From the NCBI RefSeq assembly GCF_036373705.1, contig NC_089869.1, forward strand, positions 13,527,676 to 13,591,675: a DNA stretch of 64,000 nucleotides. Reading direction: 5' to 3'. A model generated the notes under the pieces. The model worked only from the letters and a program-made list of their open reading frames with translations, did not search any database and was not told the origin of the DNA. Positions 26,201 to 36,241 of this stretch are shown here, in pieces. A program made the translations under genes and the position numbers. Within the stretch, counting starts at the first letter, position 1, and each line of letters starts with the position of its first letter. The stretch comes from Amia ocellicauda. Its lineage: Eukaryota > Chordata > Actinopteri > Amiiformes > Amiidae.

Positions 26201-26312
26201 AAATCATGAACTGTACAGTAATTTAGAGCAATATTATTTTTCATATAGAACGAAAGCACTTACCAAATTTTCTTGCCTTACAGTCCCTACAGTGATCCGT
26301 ATTGTCATTCAT
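12055..26312 (-). CDS. TIR / helical-repeat / tandem pseudokinase protein, about 1,216 aa, about 19 coding exons
   Basis: I do not recognise this as a named gene. Exons (minus strand, 5' to 3'): 26312-26264, 25178-24693, 22720-22682, 22486-22454, 20535-20521, 20156-19519, 19075-18937, 18314-17494 (frame break inside), 17198-17020, 16517-16370, 16262-16192, 15622-15604, 14824-14757, 14499-14374, 13865-13683, 13636-13443, 13136-12980, 12490-12342, 12193-12055. Every junction except the break agrees in phase. Domains by approximate residue: TIR 18-165; linker 179-207; alpha-helical ARM/HEAT-like region 208-550; kinase-like domain 1 555-850; kinase-like domain 2 880-1170; acidic tail 1171-1216. 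Both kinase-like domains lack key catalytic residues. The tandem layout recalls JAK JH2-JH1, but there is a TIR where JAKs have FERM and SH2. No signal peptide or membrane span is seen, so it is probably a cytosolic innate-immune adaptor or scaffold (inference). Confidence 0.8.
12342..14824 (-). CDS. Exons encoding kinase-like domain 2 (predicted pseudokinase)
   Basis: Exons 14824-14757, 14499-14374, 13865-13683, 13636-13443, 13136-12980 and 12490-12342. The C-lobe is clearly tyrosine-kinase-like. The catalytic loop is IIHCDVRACN, with HRD Arg replaced by Cys but catalytic Asp (about 992) and Asn (about 997) kept. The DFG position reads GRFG, with Arg (about 1038) in place of Asp. The activation-segment end reads WSPPE, followed by ASDVFMFGIMIWE (the SDVW block). 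The C-lobe end reads CMKSCWNPNPTKRPSF, matching the usual CW-xx-P-xx-RPxF signature. The N-lobe is poorly conserved. VVSVRM may be strand beta-3 with Lys replaced by Arg. Loss of the DFG Asp should abolish Mg-ATP catalysis. Confidence 0.8.
15604..16262 (-). CDS. Short linker exons between the two kinase-like domains (71 nt and 19 nt)
   Basis: Exon 16262-16192 encodes GDRIAKLHITDCISPPIDEG followed by NIER. A 19-nt microexon, 15622-15604, encodes GYLDDD. It has a poly-pyrimidine tract and CAACAG acceptor and a GTAAGG donor. It joins in phase 1 to the next exon to give DDDGIYVPEK. Phase agreement on both sides is the main support for the microexon. Confidence 0.65.
15925..15985. repeat. (TGTA)n microsatellite
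   Basis: A GT run grading into a TGTA tetranucleotide array, read directly. It lies in an intron of the TIR-pseudokinase gene. Confidence 0.95.
16370..18314 (-). CDS. Exons encoding kinase-like domain 1 (predicted pseudokinase)
   Basis: Exons 18314-17494, 17198-17020 and 16517-16370. The catalytic-loop equivalent reads YCHDRKLLLRDITPASF near residue 685, so HRD His is Leu and the Asn is lost. The DFG equivalent reads VKLSSFLMAR, with Asp replaced by Ser and Gly by Leu. The C-lobe is recognisable from AVRFSAPVSL (the APE region, with Glu lost) and FSFGSDTWMVAITYF, followed by LSYGRQPY. This resembles JAK JH2 in position but is more degenerate. The reading frame changes once between about 18150 and 18022. 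The flanking frames are both convincing coding sequence, so an undetected small intron, a base error or a real frameshift must be invoked. Confidence 0.72.
18055..20156 (-). CDS. Exons encoding the alpha-helical (ARM/HEAT-like) middle region
   Basis: Exons 20156-19519, 19075-18937 and the 5' part of 18314-17494. The large exon encodes charged amphipathic helices, including KENIFQRIKQAASKNQDDV, WAAATENEDEKIRKEATSAL and ARVLKRNLIKF. These resemble one or more ARM/HEAT repeats. Cys-rich helical segments follow (SLCQRFYQKF, SIVQNCISLLEKVPRLFEEM). Helical repeats next to a TIR are known in SARM1, where the order is ARM-SAM-TIR. Here the TIR comes first. The assignment to ARM/HEAT is from periodicity by eye. 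Confidence 0.6.
20200..20262. repeat. (ATC)n-(TTA)n trinucleotide array
   Basis: A short CAT/ATC run followed by about 14 TTA units. Intronic. Confidence 0.95.
20521..22720 (-). CDS. Three tiny phase-1 linker exons (39, 33 and 15 nt)
   Basis: Exons 22720-22682, 22486-22454 and 20535-20521 each have a pyrimidine-tract acceptor and a GTAAG/GTAATA donor. All are multiples of three, with phase 1 at both sides. Together they read DSSLCTVYDLPDRR, DVYYNGSVLP and EIAAQ between the TIR and the helical region. Any of them could be skipped without shifting the frame. A full Tc1-like element (21011-22231) sits between the second and third. Confidence 0.6.
20875..20930. repeat. Fragment resembling the arm of the palindromic MITE at 45536
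   Basis: The segment AATCAAAACTTTGACCGACC resembles the terminal arm AATCAAAACTTTGACCCATC at 45.55 kb. Only one arm is recognisable, so the call is tentative. Confidence 0.35.
21011..22231 (-). mobile_element. Complete Tc1-like transposon with DD36E transposase
   Basis: A 1,221-bp element. Its ends, CACTCACCTAAAGGATTA and the inverse TAATCCTTTAGGTGAGTG, are perfect inverted repeats, flanked by TA duplications at 21009-21010 and 22232-22233. It carries one uninterrupted transposase frame on the minus strand. It is inserted in an intron of the TIR-pseudokinase gene, in the same orientation as the gene. The intact frame and perfect ends suggest a young insertion. Confidence 0.95.
21043..22083 (-). 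CDS. Tc1/mariner transposase (346 aa, DD36E)
   Basis: A cut-and-paste DNA transposase with no internal stop. The N-terminal helix-turn-helix ([20 protein letters not shown]...[16 protein letters not shown]) binds the terminal repeats. The catalytic triad is seen as WSDESRF, FQQDNAPCH and LNPIEHLW. By direct count, 36 residues separate the second Asp from the Glu, where classic Tc1 and Sleeping Beauty have 34. This matches the DD36E (Incomer-type) group known in vertebrates. The C-terminus ends [13 protein letters not shown] 3'-truncated relative lies at 43.24-43.55 kb. Confidence 0.93.
   Translation of the reverse strand: MGKKGDLSNFERGMVVGARRAGLSISQSAQLLGFSRTTISRVYKEWCEKGKTSSMRQSCGRKCLVDARGQRRMGRLIQADRRATLTEITTRYNRGMQQSICEATTRTTLRRMGYNSRRPHRVPLISTTNRKKRLQFAQAHQNWTVEDWKNVAWSDESRFLLRHSDGRVRIWRKQNENMDPSCLVTTVQAGGGGVMVWGMFSWHTLGPLVPIGHRLNATAYMSIVSDHVHPFMTTMYPSSDGYFQQDNAPCHKGRIISNWFLEHDNEFTVLNWPPQSPDLNPIEHLWDVVERELRALDVHPINVHQLQDAILSILANISKECFQHLVESMPRRIKAVLKAKGGQTQY
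22325..22378 (+). repeat. SINE 3'-tail fragment
   Basis: The segment GTAAGTTGCCCTGGATAAGG followed by GTGTCTGCTAATAATAAATA is the tail of the same SINE type seen at 476-665. No head is visible. Confidence 0.65.
22928..23985. mobile_element. CpG-rich DNA element with terminal inverted repeats (about 1.06 kb)
   Basis: The left end GTTTCCACTGGCTAAGCGTC and the right end GACGCTTAAGCCAGTGGAAC are inverted complements, with one extra base in one arm. The interior is conspicuously CpG-rich compared with the flanking intron and has no transposase-like frame. It is best explained as a non-autonomous DNA transposon in the intron between the TIR exon and the next exon. The superfamily is unclear and no convincing target duplication was found. 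Confidence 0.6.
24693..25178 (-). CDS. TIR-domain exon
   Basis: The 486-nt exon (acceptor TTAATTTCTACAG, donor GTAAGCAG) encodes a whole TIR domain at about residues 18-165. Box 1 is CYDLYIPS (about 26-33). Helix A is DDRIEKEIVKPLEERGYKCY. Box 2 is HGCRDYTGGG (about 66-75). Strand D is VIPVTILPVY, followed by DPWFSRMKSWF. In enzymatic TIRs and TLRs this last site reads WCxxE. Here the Glu position is Met (about 104), so NADase activity is unlikely and a scaffolding role is more likely (inference). The spacing is typical of animal TIRs. Confidence 0.85.
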
Positions 26313-26340
26313 AGTTACCCAGTATCAAGGATCTGCACAT
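26264..26340 (-). CDS. First coding exon with start codon and overlapping uORF
   Basis: The exon runs from the acceptor TTTTACAG to the donor GTAAGTGC. Translation starts at ATG 26312-26310 (MNDNTDHCRDCKARKF) and joins the TIR exon in phase 1. An upstream ATG at the very first base of the exon opens an 11-codon frame (MCRSLILGNYE) that terminates at a TGA overlapping the main start. This may dampen translation. The acceptor implies at least one further 5' non-coding exon, which I could not locate. Confidence 0.72.
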
Positions 26341-29300
26341 CTGTAAAATAAATAGTGTCAATTTACTTCTAAATGTGTCAAGCAAAGGCCTTCCTTGATA
26401 TAAACATAGTTGAGCTACAAATATTTGTAAGATGTGGAAAAAGTAGCAAATCTAACTACATCTGGAGAAACATTACATTTTTAGTCTAGCTTGGTGCTAT
26501 GATTACAGTTGGCAATGGTCATGTGACAATATTGTTAAAGCATTTTTCCTACAATTCAGAAATTCAGCAAGCAAATAACATGCCAGAGAAGAGCTTATTG
26601 ATAGTGTTTTATTTTCACTAAAATTGTTTAATTGAGACATTAATGTTGTTTTTGCTGTTTTTCTTTAACTGGGGGCTTTTGAGACAATTCTTGTCCATTC
26701 AGAGTAAAGTCAGAGTTCTCCACAGGCTCGGCCACCCAGCTGTTTGGATGTCACTGCCCATTGCCCACACTGCATACGATACAGCCAGCCTTTTATTTCC
26801 AAAGGCAACTGATTTCACTGCTGTCAAACTAAGTAATTTAAATTGAATTTTAAAAATTGTTGAGTTTTCCTGTGTACTAACACTATATAAAAAATGTGCT
26901 TATTTTCCAATTCCATTATATAATATGTAGTGGTCTTGGCATTCAAAATGTAATTCCAATAATACCATTTTAAATTTTATGTATCATGATCATGTGGATT
27001 TAAAGTTTTCAACTCCAGTGTTTGAGAAGTGCAGAACATTGTGGGCCACCTTTCTCTAAATCATCTAGATAATCTCTGCTGAAGATGATGTTGTGGACCA
27101 GAAGAGCTGTGGCTTAGAACATCTGCATTGTCTTGTAACTTAATTCCTTGATGTCTGTCTGTAAAATGTGTCTTAGATTCTCCTTTACTTCTGCTTAGCT
27201 AAGCAGGCATCCTGGTTTCACCACAAGGCATCTGCTGCTCTGGATTGGTGATGTGAAATTGGCTGTCTAAAGACACTTTCTGCTGTAATTCTGTGGTGAC
27301 AGCCGTGGTTCCCTTGCCTAATCTGAAGTAGGTGGAGTTTGTCTACTGCAACATGTATTCATGAAAATGTCACACTGCTATACAGCCTTGTCTTATTCAC
27401 TAAATTTAACTGTTTTAATATACAAGCAGAAACCATAACAGATACTTATACAGAACACGTACCTGGATGCGTAAGAAGAAACAAACACAATACACAGGTG
27501 ATGCCAAGTTATGGTTTATGAAGTGGGAACACAAGGCAGCATGTTCTCTCTCTATACAGTAATACTAGTTCTTAATGCCCAACTAAAATGGTTTGTTAAG
27601 TGTAAATGTTACAAATGTTCACAAACCCCTAATCTCAACTCCTTGATTATATCTCTCATTTTAATTCCTTATCATCAGTACCTTGGAGTGACATTTTTGA
27701 ACTGGCCGTGTTTGTTATAAATAGCACCACAGCTTAGACTAACCTATTAACAGTGGGAAAGAACCTAAGTTTCTCCACACCGGAGAGCAGGTTCACATTG
27801 CACTTGAGATTCATTACCCTGTACAAAATATATGAACTAATCAAAACAAATTTGATTTAAACACCTAGGGGTGTGTGTGTGTGCGCATACATGATAGTTC
27901 AGATTGCAATATTTCATTTTAACACTCTTCATTCAGCCTTTTACAGCAATAAAACATTTTGGTTAAAATAGTCCAGAAATGGCAAAATATCTCTCTATAT
28001 GTGTATTATGTGTAGAACTTCAGTGGCTAAATATGAAAAGTATTTAAAGTTGAGATTCAAAATGTGAAGCATACATGCCATTTATTTATAATACTGATTT
28101 AAAGCTTTCCTAAATAGTCATTTTCAACCTCTACACTATAACCTAATATAAACACTTAAAATCAATCTGCAATTATAATTTAGTTTCAATAGTTACAATC
28201 TATATATACAAATCAGATCTTAGATTTACAATTCTTTGTAACTCTTCTAGTAATCTGGGGATATTTACACATTATTCATTATGATTTTTACGCATTCATA
28301 TCAAATACCATATATGTGTTATCTTCCCTGTATGGGAGAGAGAAGATTTATAAATCAATGACCCATATTTAAAGAAATGTTTATGCATTTGTAGCCGTTT
28401 CACATAAATGTGTGTTATGAAATGGTACATACCTGTTCTGAAAATTATATTATCCGTGTATGTTGAGGAAAGGGAGTTTTCTGTCTCTACAGCACATTGT
28501 ACTTTGCCTGTGCTTACATACCTACTTTTGTTGTCCAATTCACTAGACCCACCTATTCTCGTACATATCTGACTTCCTTATTGTACACTTCTCAGCAGTG
28601 CTTACTTTGTGTTTGTTCCGTATGAACTCAATACATACATGAATACACTATCATTCAGCATAATAAGGTACATCTGAGGGAGCATTTACCATTTAAAACA
28701 ATAGATCAAGTCCACTGTTGTGTAATTTTGAGATGCTGGTCAGCCGGTAGCTCCTAAATTCCGCAAAGAAACTGTACCATAGCATTTTTGCAAATCTGCT
28801 TTCCTAGTGCTGTTCACCTATGTATGCCTGAACAAATCTACTGTAGGCATTTGGATCAACAAGCAGATCTTCTCTTGTCTTGGATTAGCAGTGGGCAAAG
28901 TAATTAGTTAATACTGTCTCAGAGCAAGCATATTGTTATTTCCTGCTTTTGAAATAATGTTATGGTTTTACTATTTCACTCATGTTTCTGATTCCAGTAA
29001 AAGTTAGTTGCGAGGTGTGGCAGTTGAAACTAAGATCAGTGCAAACATGAGTTTCGATTGCTTTTGAGATAATGAAGTGCCTCCTCTAGGTCAGTCAACA
29101 GCTGTGGCCACACTGCAAAACTATGTACTTCTGCAAAACAGTAGGACAGATCTGTAATCTAACAGGAGTGATCATAAAGTGTAAGAAAACTTGAACTGTA
29201 AAGAAAGTTTGTAAGAAAACTTGTAATCAATGTGCAAAAAAGCACAAAAAGCTTATTTATCTCAGTTGGTGCACAAATAATGATTACATCCCTGTTAATC

Positions 29301-29349
29301 AGCATTTCTCCTTTGCCAAGATGGCATTTCAAGTCTGATTAGAAAGCAT

Positions 29350-29834
29350 GATCATTATACAGGTGGACCTTGTGCTGAGGACAATAAAAGGGCACTCTAA
29401 ACTGTCCAGTTTTTTCACAATAACACAGTGTCATAGATGTCACACATTTTGAGGCAGTGTGCATAACTGCAGGAATGGCCACCAGAGCTGTTGCCAGAGA
29501 ATTGAATGTTCATTTCTGTACTATAAGCCGCTCCAATGTTGTGTTAGAGAATTTGGCAGTACTTCCAACCAGCCTCACAATCGCAGACCACAATTTGGAC
29601 CACTGCCCAGGACTGCAGACACCGTCTCATCTGCGGCTTGTTGTCTTGACCTGACTGTAGTTCTGGTGGACATTCCTGCAGTCAGCAGGCCAGTCGCACG
29701 CTTCCTTAGAACTCGAAATCCTTAGATTAGGGCCTAACAAATTTATTTCAATTAACTGATTTCCTTATATGAGCTGTAACTCGGTAAAATCTTTGAAATG
29801 TTTGCATGCTGTGTTTATATTTTTGTTCAGTATA
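29350..29834 (+). mobile_element. Internally deleted, left-truncated Tc1-like remnant
   Basis: The right end GTTTATATTTTTGTTCAGTA with upstream ATATGAGCTGTAACTCGGTA is a well-known fish Tc1-like terminus. Inside are short traces of transposase N-terminal coding sequence (MATRAVARELNVHFCTISR). The catalytic part is missing and the left inverted repeat is absent. Confidence 0.7.
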
Positions 29835-32189
29835 TATTGTAATTGGTTGCATGTTGATGTAAGTTTAAGCTTCTTGAATATTCATTTAGTCTCATTCACA
29901 GATATCTAGAGAACCAGGATCACAAACACAGCATCTCTGTGGAAAATTCAGTGTCAATTAAGTGACTAAATTAAAATGATCTTTTGATGACTTGGAAATT
30001 CACCACATGAATCTCTAAATTGCAGACTTAAAAACTCAGAATACTAAAATGTTACCAATTTTGGCAATTAACTAAATCATACATATTCAGATACAATTTA
30101 CTGGAAATTAAAAATGTTTATCTATCTCTGATTTGTGTAATGGCCTTACTAGGGGACTGGCTGTAGAAAATATTGATTGATTTTTTTTTTTTTTTACTCG
30201 GTGGGTATTACTTTATAGCTGATGATATAACACTCCTTTTTTCTTTGTACTCTTTGTTAAGAAAAGTGGCCTATATTGCCATATAGTAAACTATATTGCT
30301 TATTGGAAACCTGTACCTTTAAACTTATGGTGGCTTTCAGTAACATTGTGACAAATTTACATTGGAGCAAAAACCTATGAAAAACTCTTTAAATGTGGAT
30401 ACACAGAAGGTGTAATTCAAGTAAAGTTTCCCTGTCCTTTGTTTTTAAGAATCTCACCTACAGGTTGACAAGTGTTATTTTTTTCCCCTCCAGCAGATGT
30501 CAGTGTAACTTTAGAATTTAAAAAAAAAAAAAAAAATGGAATGAATACTTTATGACTTAGACAAAAGCATGAACATCATTATATCGGTCAACAAACAAAA
30601 TCTATCCACTTCCCTGTTTCTTCCTGTTGACAGTAGGAATAACACTTAGGGACAGATATAGCAACACTGGTCACGGCAGGACTGACATGGTACCTCTCTT
30701 TCTATGGGCAGCTGCCTGCTAAGCTTGCAATCAGCTCTCTCGCCATTCTGTGATGAAGTTTTGGTACGTGCGTGTGCCTTGGATGCCTGCATTTGTAGCA
30801 GTGCAACAGAGCAAACATCTCTTTATTGACCTTTCTGAGATCTAACCAAAAAGCTCTCATTCCTAAGTCTGTGCTTGCTTGGGATTTCCTTCTTTATTAC
30901 AGATTGATCCCGAGCACACATCTGGAAGCAACCCAGGAGAGGAATTTGTGTAGAGAAAATGTCTGCTGATCTTGTATTTAGATATATCCCAACATCAGCC
31001 ACCCAGAAGCTTCATACAGAGATGTTTGAATTGTAAAATTACCTTTTTGTTATTTAGAGAGCAGGCTACAATTTGCGTAGGGTTTTGGTTAGATATTCCA
31101 CTTAGACTTCCATTGGGGTAAGGTATGCATTTCTGCTGCATTTACATAGATGAATTGAGTTGCTAAATGTAGTGTGTAGACGTTTCTTTTGGCATGGATT
31201 GGGGTTCTGGCTGCTGTTAGAGCTAATGAGGAATAGGTATCTTAACCCTAATGCCAATTTAACCTACTCACATTGAGGTAGGAGGGATTCTCATTGGAAC
31301 CTGCCATTGGTCTTTGGTTTGACTTCTTTTAGGATATGCGCTGTCTGTTCCTAGTGAGGTGGACTCAACCTGAGTCATGTAGTCAGTGTTAATTCAAGAG
31401 TGAGCTGGTGAGAGGCTAACTGTATTTAACAATGAAATAGGAATTAAACCAAACAGTGTGGAGCAGTTTGTGCAGATGTCTGCATTCACCACGTTGCGTA
31501 GATTGTTGTGTAACCCTGGCTTAATACTGGAAGATTGCAAACTTCACTAATTTCAAAAGGCTCTGACTGAATGCTGCTTGGGCAATATTTAATCCTGTGT
31601 CATACTTGTTTCCAGGTCACACAAAACGGAGCAAAACAAACAAAACCTCCTTCACAGAGAAAGCAGAGCATATGTTCAGCACCAGAAATACTTGACACAA
31701 CAACCTTACTGTGCAGACAGCAGCTTCCTGCCCTGCAAAGAGAGACTGTGGTATAAGACAGTACAGAGAGGAAGGAGAAGTCAGTTTATGAAGCAAGAAA
31801 GAAGAAATAAGAGGAAAAGTTTGTAAAATAGACCAATCTCTTTCTATATCAGCCTGGTTAATCAATCCATAATTTATCCACCTAGAACACAGTCTTAATT
31901 GAGTTTTTATTTACAAGAAGAGCTGAGCAATCCTTAGGAGATAATTTACAAAATTAATTAAAGCTTTATTTATTGGCTGTACAGAAGCCTTTTGGGCATT
32001 GCATATATATTTTGTTTAATACAAGCAAGAAGGAAATATGCTTGATGTCATGTTATAGGAATAGTTTACACACATGTGAGGTAAAAGCAGAACCAGAAAT
32101 GACCACCAAAGTGATCAATGTGCATGGCTGCAGAATTGTGAACCAGCTGGAGATTAGATACAGTGCATCCGGAAAGTATTCACAGCGCA

Positions 32190-32415
32190 CTTGCCACCAA
32201 GTACTAAGTCGAAGGGGTCAAATACTTATTTCCCTCATTAACATGCAAATCAATTTATAACTTTTTTGAAATGCGTTTTTCTGGATTTTTGTGTTGTTAT
32301 TCTGTCTCTCACTGTTAAAATACACCTACCATTAAAATTATAGACTGATCATTTCTTTGTCAGTGGGCAAACGTACAAAATCAGCAGGGGATCAAATACT
32401 TTTTTCCCCTCACTG
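32190..32415. mobile_element. Terminal fragment of a second Tc1 family
   Basis: This segment is the reverse complement of about 215 bp at 42114-42330. It shares AAATGATCAGTCTAT-type sequence and the terminus CAGTGAGGGAAAAAAGTATT. Only one end is present, so it is a truncated insertion or a recombination product inside the element at 32161. Confidence 0.8.
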
Positions 32416-32587
32416 TAAGAATTCACACAGCCTTTGTTCAATACTTTGTTGAAGCACCTTTGGCAACAGTTACAGCCTCAAGTCTTTTTGAGTATGATGC
32501 TACAAGCTTGGCACACCTATTTTTGGGCAGTTTCTCCCATTCTTCTTTACAGGACCTCTCAAGCTCTATCAGGTTGGATGGGGAGCG

Positions 32588-33395
32588 TCAGTGCACAGCC
32601 ATTTTCAGATCTCTCCAGAGATGTTCAATCAGGTTCAAGTCTGGGCTCTGGCTGGGCCACTCAAGGACATTCACAGAGTTGTCCTGTAGCCACTCCTTTG
32701 TTATCTTGGCTGTGTGCTTAGGGTCGTTGTCCTGTTGCAAGATGAGGTCCAGAGCACTCTGGAGCAGGTTTTCAACAAGGATGTCTCTGTACATTGCTGC
32801 ATTCATCTTTCCCTCGATCGTGACTAGTCTCCCAGTTCCTGCCACTGAAAAACATCCCCACAGCATGATGCTGCCACCACCATGCTTCACTGTAGGGATG
32901 GTATTGGCCAGGTGATGAGCGGTGCCTGGTTTCCTCCAGACATAACGCTTGCCATTCAGTCCAAAGAGTTCAATCTTTGTTTCATCAGACCATAGAATTT
33001 TGTTTCTCATGGTCTTAGAGTCCTTCAGGTGCCTTTTGGCAAACTCCAGGCGGTCTGTCATGTGCCTTTTACTGAAGAGTGGCTTCCGTCTGGCCACTCT
33101 ACCATACAGGCCTGATTGATGGAGTGCTGCAGAGATGGTTGTTCTTCTGGAAGGTTCTCCTCTCTCCACAGAGACACACTGGAGCTCTGTCAGAGTGACC
33201 ATTGGGTTCTTGGTCACCTCCCAGTGTGGCCGGGCGGCCAGCTCTAGGAAGAGTCCTGGTGGTTCCGAACTTCTTCCATTTACGGATGATGGAGGCCACT
33301 GTGCTCATTCCCAAGATCTGTGCCTCGATACAATCCCGTCTCGGAAGTCTACAGACAATTCTTTGGACTTCATCGCTTGGTTTGTGCTCTGACAT
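32588..33395 (-). pseudogene. Tc1-like transposase pseudogene (DD34E)
   Basis: The N-terminal part (33395-33099; [38 protein letters not shown]) and the catalytic part (33217-32588) are in different frames. Catalytic motifs [21 protein letters not shown] and [11 protein letters not shown] are present with 34-residue spacing. The usual NPIEH is NLIEH. Frameshift and premature end make it non-functional. Confidence 0.9.
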
Positions 33396-35756
33396 GCACT
33401 GTTAACTGTGGGACCTTATATAGAAACATCTCGAGGATGATCAGTGGAAACAGGATGCACCTGAGCTCAATTTTGAGTGTCATGGCAAAGGCTGTGAATA
33501 CTTATGTACGTGTGATTTTTTTGTTTTTTATGGATAAAAGTTTCTGTGGCAGCTGTGCTCACACCATGAAAGACGAGCAAAATGTGAGATTAACAAATTA
33601 TGTTTTATTGGTAGAATTTAACTTTTGTACCAGTAAAGTGCAGTTTACTGGTAACCCCAAATATTTTAACCAAAATACCAGTGTCAATATGTTTTTGCAA
33701 TAAGATTGTAATCTATCAGGATGTCAAGGCTTTGTACACATAGCTTCTGTTTGTTGTTTCATTCTATGGTTACTTGAAATAACTTTAGACTTCTTGTATT
33801 TCAGTGTTATATTTGCTGGTTTGCAGTACGCAGTTATCAGTCAGTTTTTTCTCTTCAAGCAAAGCATGAAAGAAAGTGTATCAGGCTTAACAGAAGTGAA
33901 GCATCTTAAACCTAACAATCATAAGCTGCAGTGCGACCCTTGTTTCCAATGTGTCCCCTGAATGTGTGTGCCTGGGATGGTATCTAGTTTACAGGGATCT
34001 ATTTCTAAAGAGCTTTAACGCATGGCACTAGTGATTTGAAAGAAAAAAAAAAGATTTACAAAAAATGTCAGCCTCTAAAATCAAGTCATAAAATTCTCTT
34101 GCAGTATGCTGTTTCACAAATGATTGATTTGCCTGCACTGTGTAACTTAGGCCTGTTTGTTTTTAAAGCTTTCATTTGGATAACACAAATTAATATACTT
34201 TCTCATTTACTTCCTCGTGTTTGTTTTCAACCTTCAGTCTGTTTTTTTTAACAATGTGACCAGTTGATACATTGGCCTCATCCATTTTATTTAAATCATA
34301 TTTACTGTAGATAAAAAAAATCTTACCTTTTATGATTCTGCACAGAAAATTGTTAGAATGTGAATGTATTGGCAGACATTGTAGAAATCATTATAATGTC
34401 AAGTTGTCATATTGGTTATAAAAGATAATGTCTTTGCTTAAACTTTTTTCAGAGTTCAGTTGTGTGTGTAACATCCCTGTTTCTTGATAAGTAAATAAAA
34501 ACAGAATAACAGTAATCTGTTCCTCAAGCCTGTTCAAATTTCCCTAGCCATGCAAACTGGCCCTTGATGAGGCCACATCTATGCAAACGCTGTCTGTGCA
34601 AGATAGGTGCTCCAGTGTGTTCCCTGTAAGAACAGCCCCATCCCACTCTCCCAGGCAAATGATAAACAAATGTGTTTACTAGTTGCTCTGAGAGAGAAAA
34701 GTCAGAATGAGTATTAGATGAATAGAAAGGCATTGTTTCTCTGGCATAAAGTTTAGCTTTATTTTTAGAAACCACTGCAGGCTCTTACATTAATCTCTCA
34801 GCAACACGAACAATAGAAACATTGAGTTGAACAAGCAGGAACTTTGATGAGTCTTCAATGTCCTGTAACATTTCATTCTGTTATATTAAGCATCACACCA
34901 CCATATAGGCTTCCAATGATAATTAACAGTTGTGGTATTACTACCATAATGCATTCAACATGAAGGATTCTTCCAGGATTACCATTTATTGTACTGCAAT
35001 AGAGAATGTTACAGCTTGTGGATCTAGTGAATTCTCAGGGTGTTTAGACAAAGAAATACAAAAAGTGAAAATGACATGCCAGTAACCATGTGTGACAACT
35101 AAAGCAAATACTATGATTATTAGTATTAAGCAATATGTAAGTAAATTAGTAAAGTAAACAGGAAATTATGCATCTACTGAAGCAGCACAGCACAAGTAGC
35201 TAGATAATGATGAAAGCTATAAATACTGAACAAAAGCTTGCTTTACTTCGGCTCTAGTAAACTGCACACTCGGGCTAAATGTGTTCCATTGCGGTTATGC
35301 TGGTTCGTATTTTAAAATGTATTTATTATTCACAATATACCATTTTGATAATTTTTTGTTAGATAAGTTCAATTTGAAAGTAGCTGAGTGCATGTAGAAA
35401 CAGAGGGTTCTTAATCTTCCCTTATATGTAAATAGAAACTGTAACTGTAATTGGTTTGAACAGCAGGAATATTAAGGAATAAAAATGTACAATGTGGTTT
35501 TTATTTTAAACTGAAGCTTCAGTGAATGCTTCCTGATTTTTGATTAAAAAATAATACATTTTAAATGTAAGCATTTTTAAATACGAGTTGAGCTTGATTG
35601 TCTTGATTGCAAATATACAGGCCTACAAAATACAAGGAATTTCACAACCACAAAGCATAAAAACATAGAAAATGCTATTAATTCCAGTGAACAGCAGTAA
35701 ATTAAGCAAGGTTGGATGTCCATAAAAAAATAAAATAATAAGGAGATAAAAGGGTT

Positions 35757-35783
35757 AAGTGTGTGTGTGTGTGTGTGTGTGTG

Positions 35784-35822
<39 letters not shown>
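35757..35822. repeat. (GT)n-(AT)n microsatellite
   Basis: A GT dinucleotide run passing into an AT run, read directly. Confidence 0.95.
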
Positions 35823-35826
<4 letters not shown>

Positions 35827-36149
35827 TATATATATATGTTTGGTATTTAAAATACTACGTTTTAGACTCTGGGCTTAAATAATAATAAAAAAAATTTAAT
35901 CATATAGCATAGTGGATGCAAATTCTTCAAAATGTAGATTTAGTTTTAGGACATACATTTAAGTGTAGGACATACATTGGATTTCTGATTTGGTTATTGA
36001 CCTTCCATATCAGCCTTCAATATATAAAATACATAATTTATGGATGAATTAGAAATACATTAAATTGAGTATCCAAATTTCTTAAGGCATATATAATTGG
36101 TGTCCTAATCCAATGGAACTTAAGCCAGACTGAACCTTTTCAATATATT

Positions 36150-36152
<3 letters not shown>

Positions 36153-36240
<88 letters not shown>
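36153..36240. repeat. (TA)n microsatellite of about 88 bp
   Basis: The longest pure TA tract in the window, just downstream of ALOX5. A shorter TA tract follows at about 36428-36448. Confidence 0.95.

Positions 36241-36241
<1 letters not shown>

Larger units (their letters stand above)
32161..33530 (-). mobile_element. Decayed Tc1-like element carrying a nested piece of a second Tc1 family
   Basis: The left end CAGTGCATCCGGAAAGTATT follows a TA and is a typical fish Tc1-like terminus. About 30 bp inside, the sequence changes to the end of another family (32190-32415), then returns to the first family. The right side ends near GGCTGTGAATACTTATGTAC without a recognisable terminal repeat. The transposase is broken. 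Confidence 0.8.

Noticed and set aside
32434..33703. Several plus-strand open frames
   Set aside because: They are shadows of the minus-strand Tc1-like transposase pseudogene.
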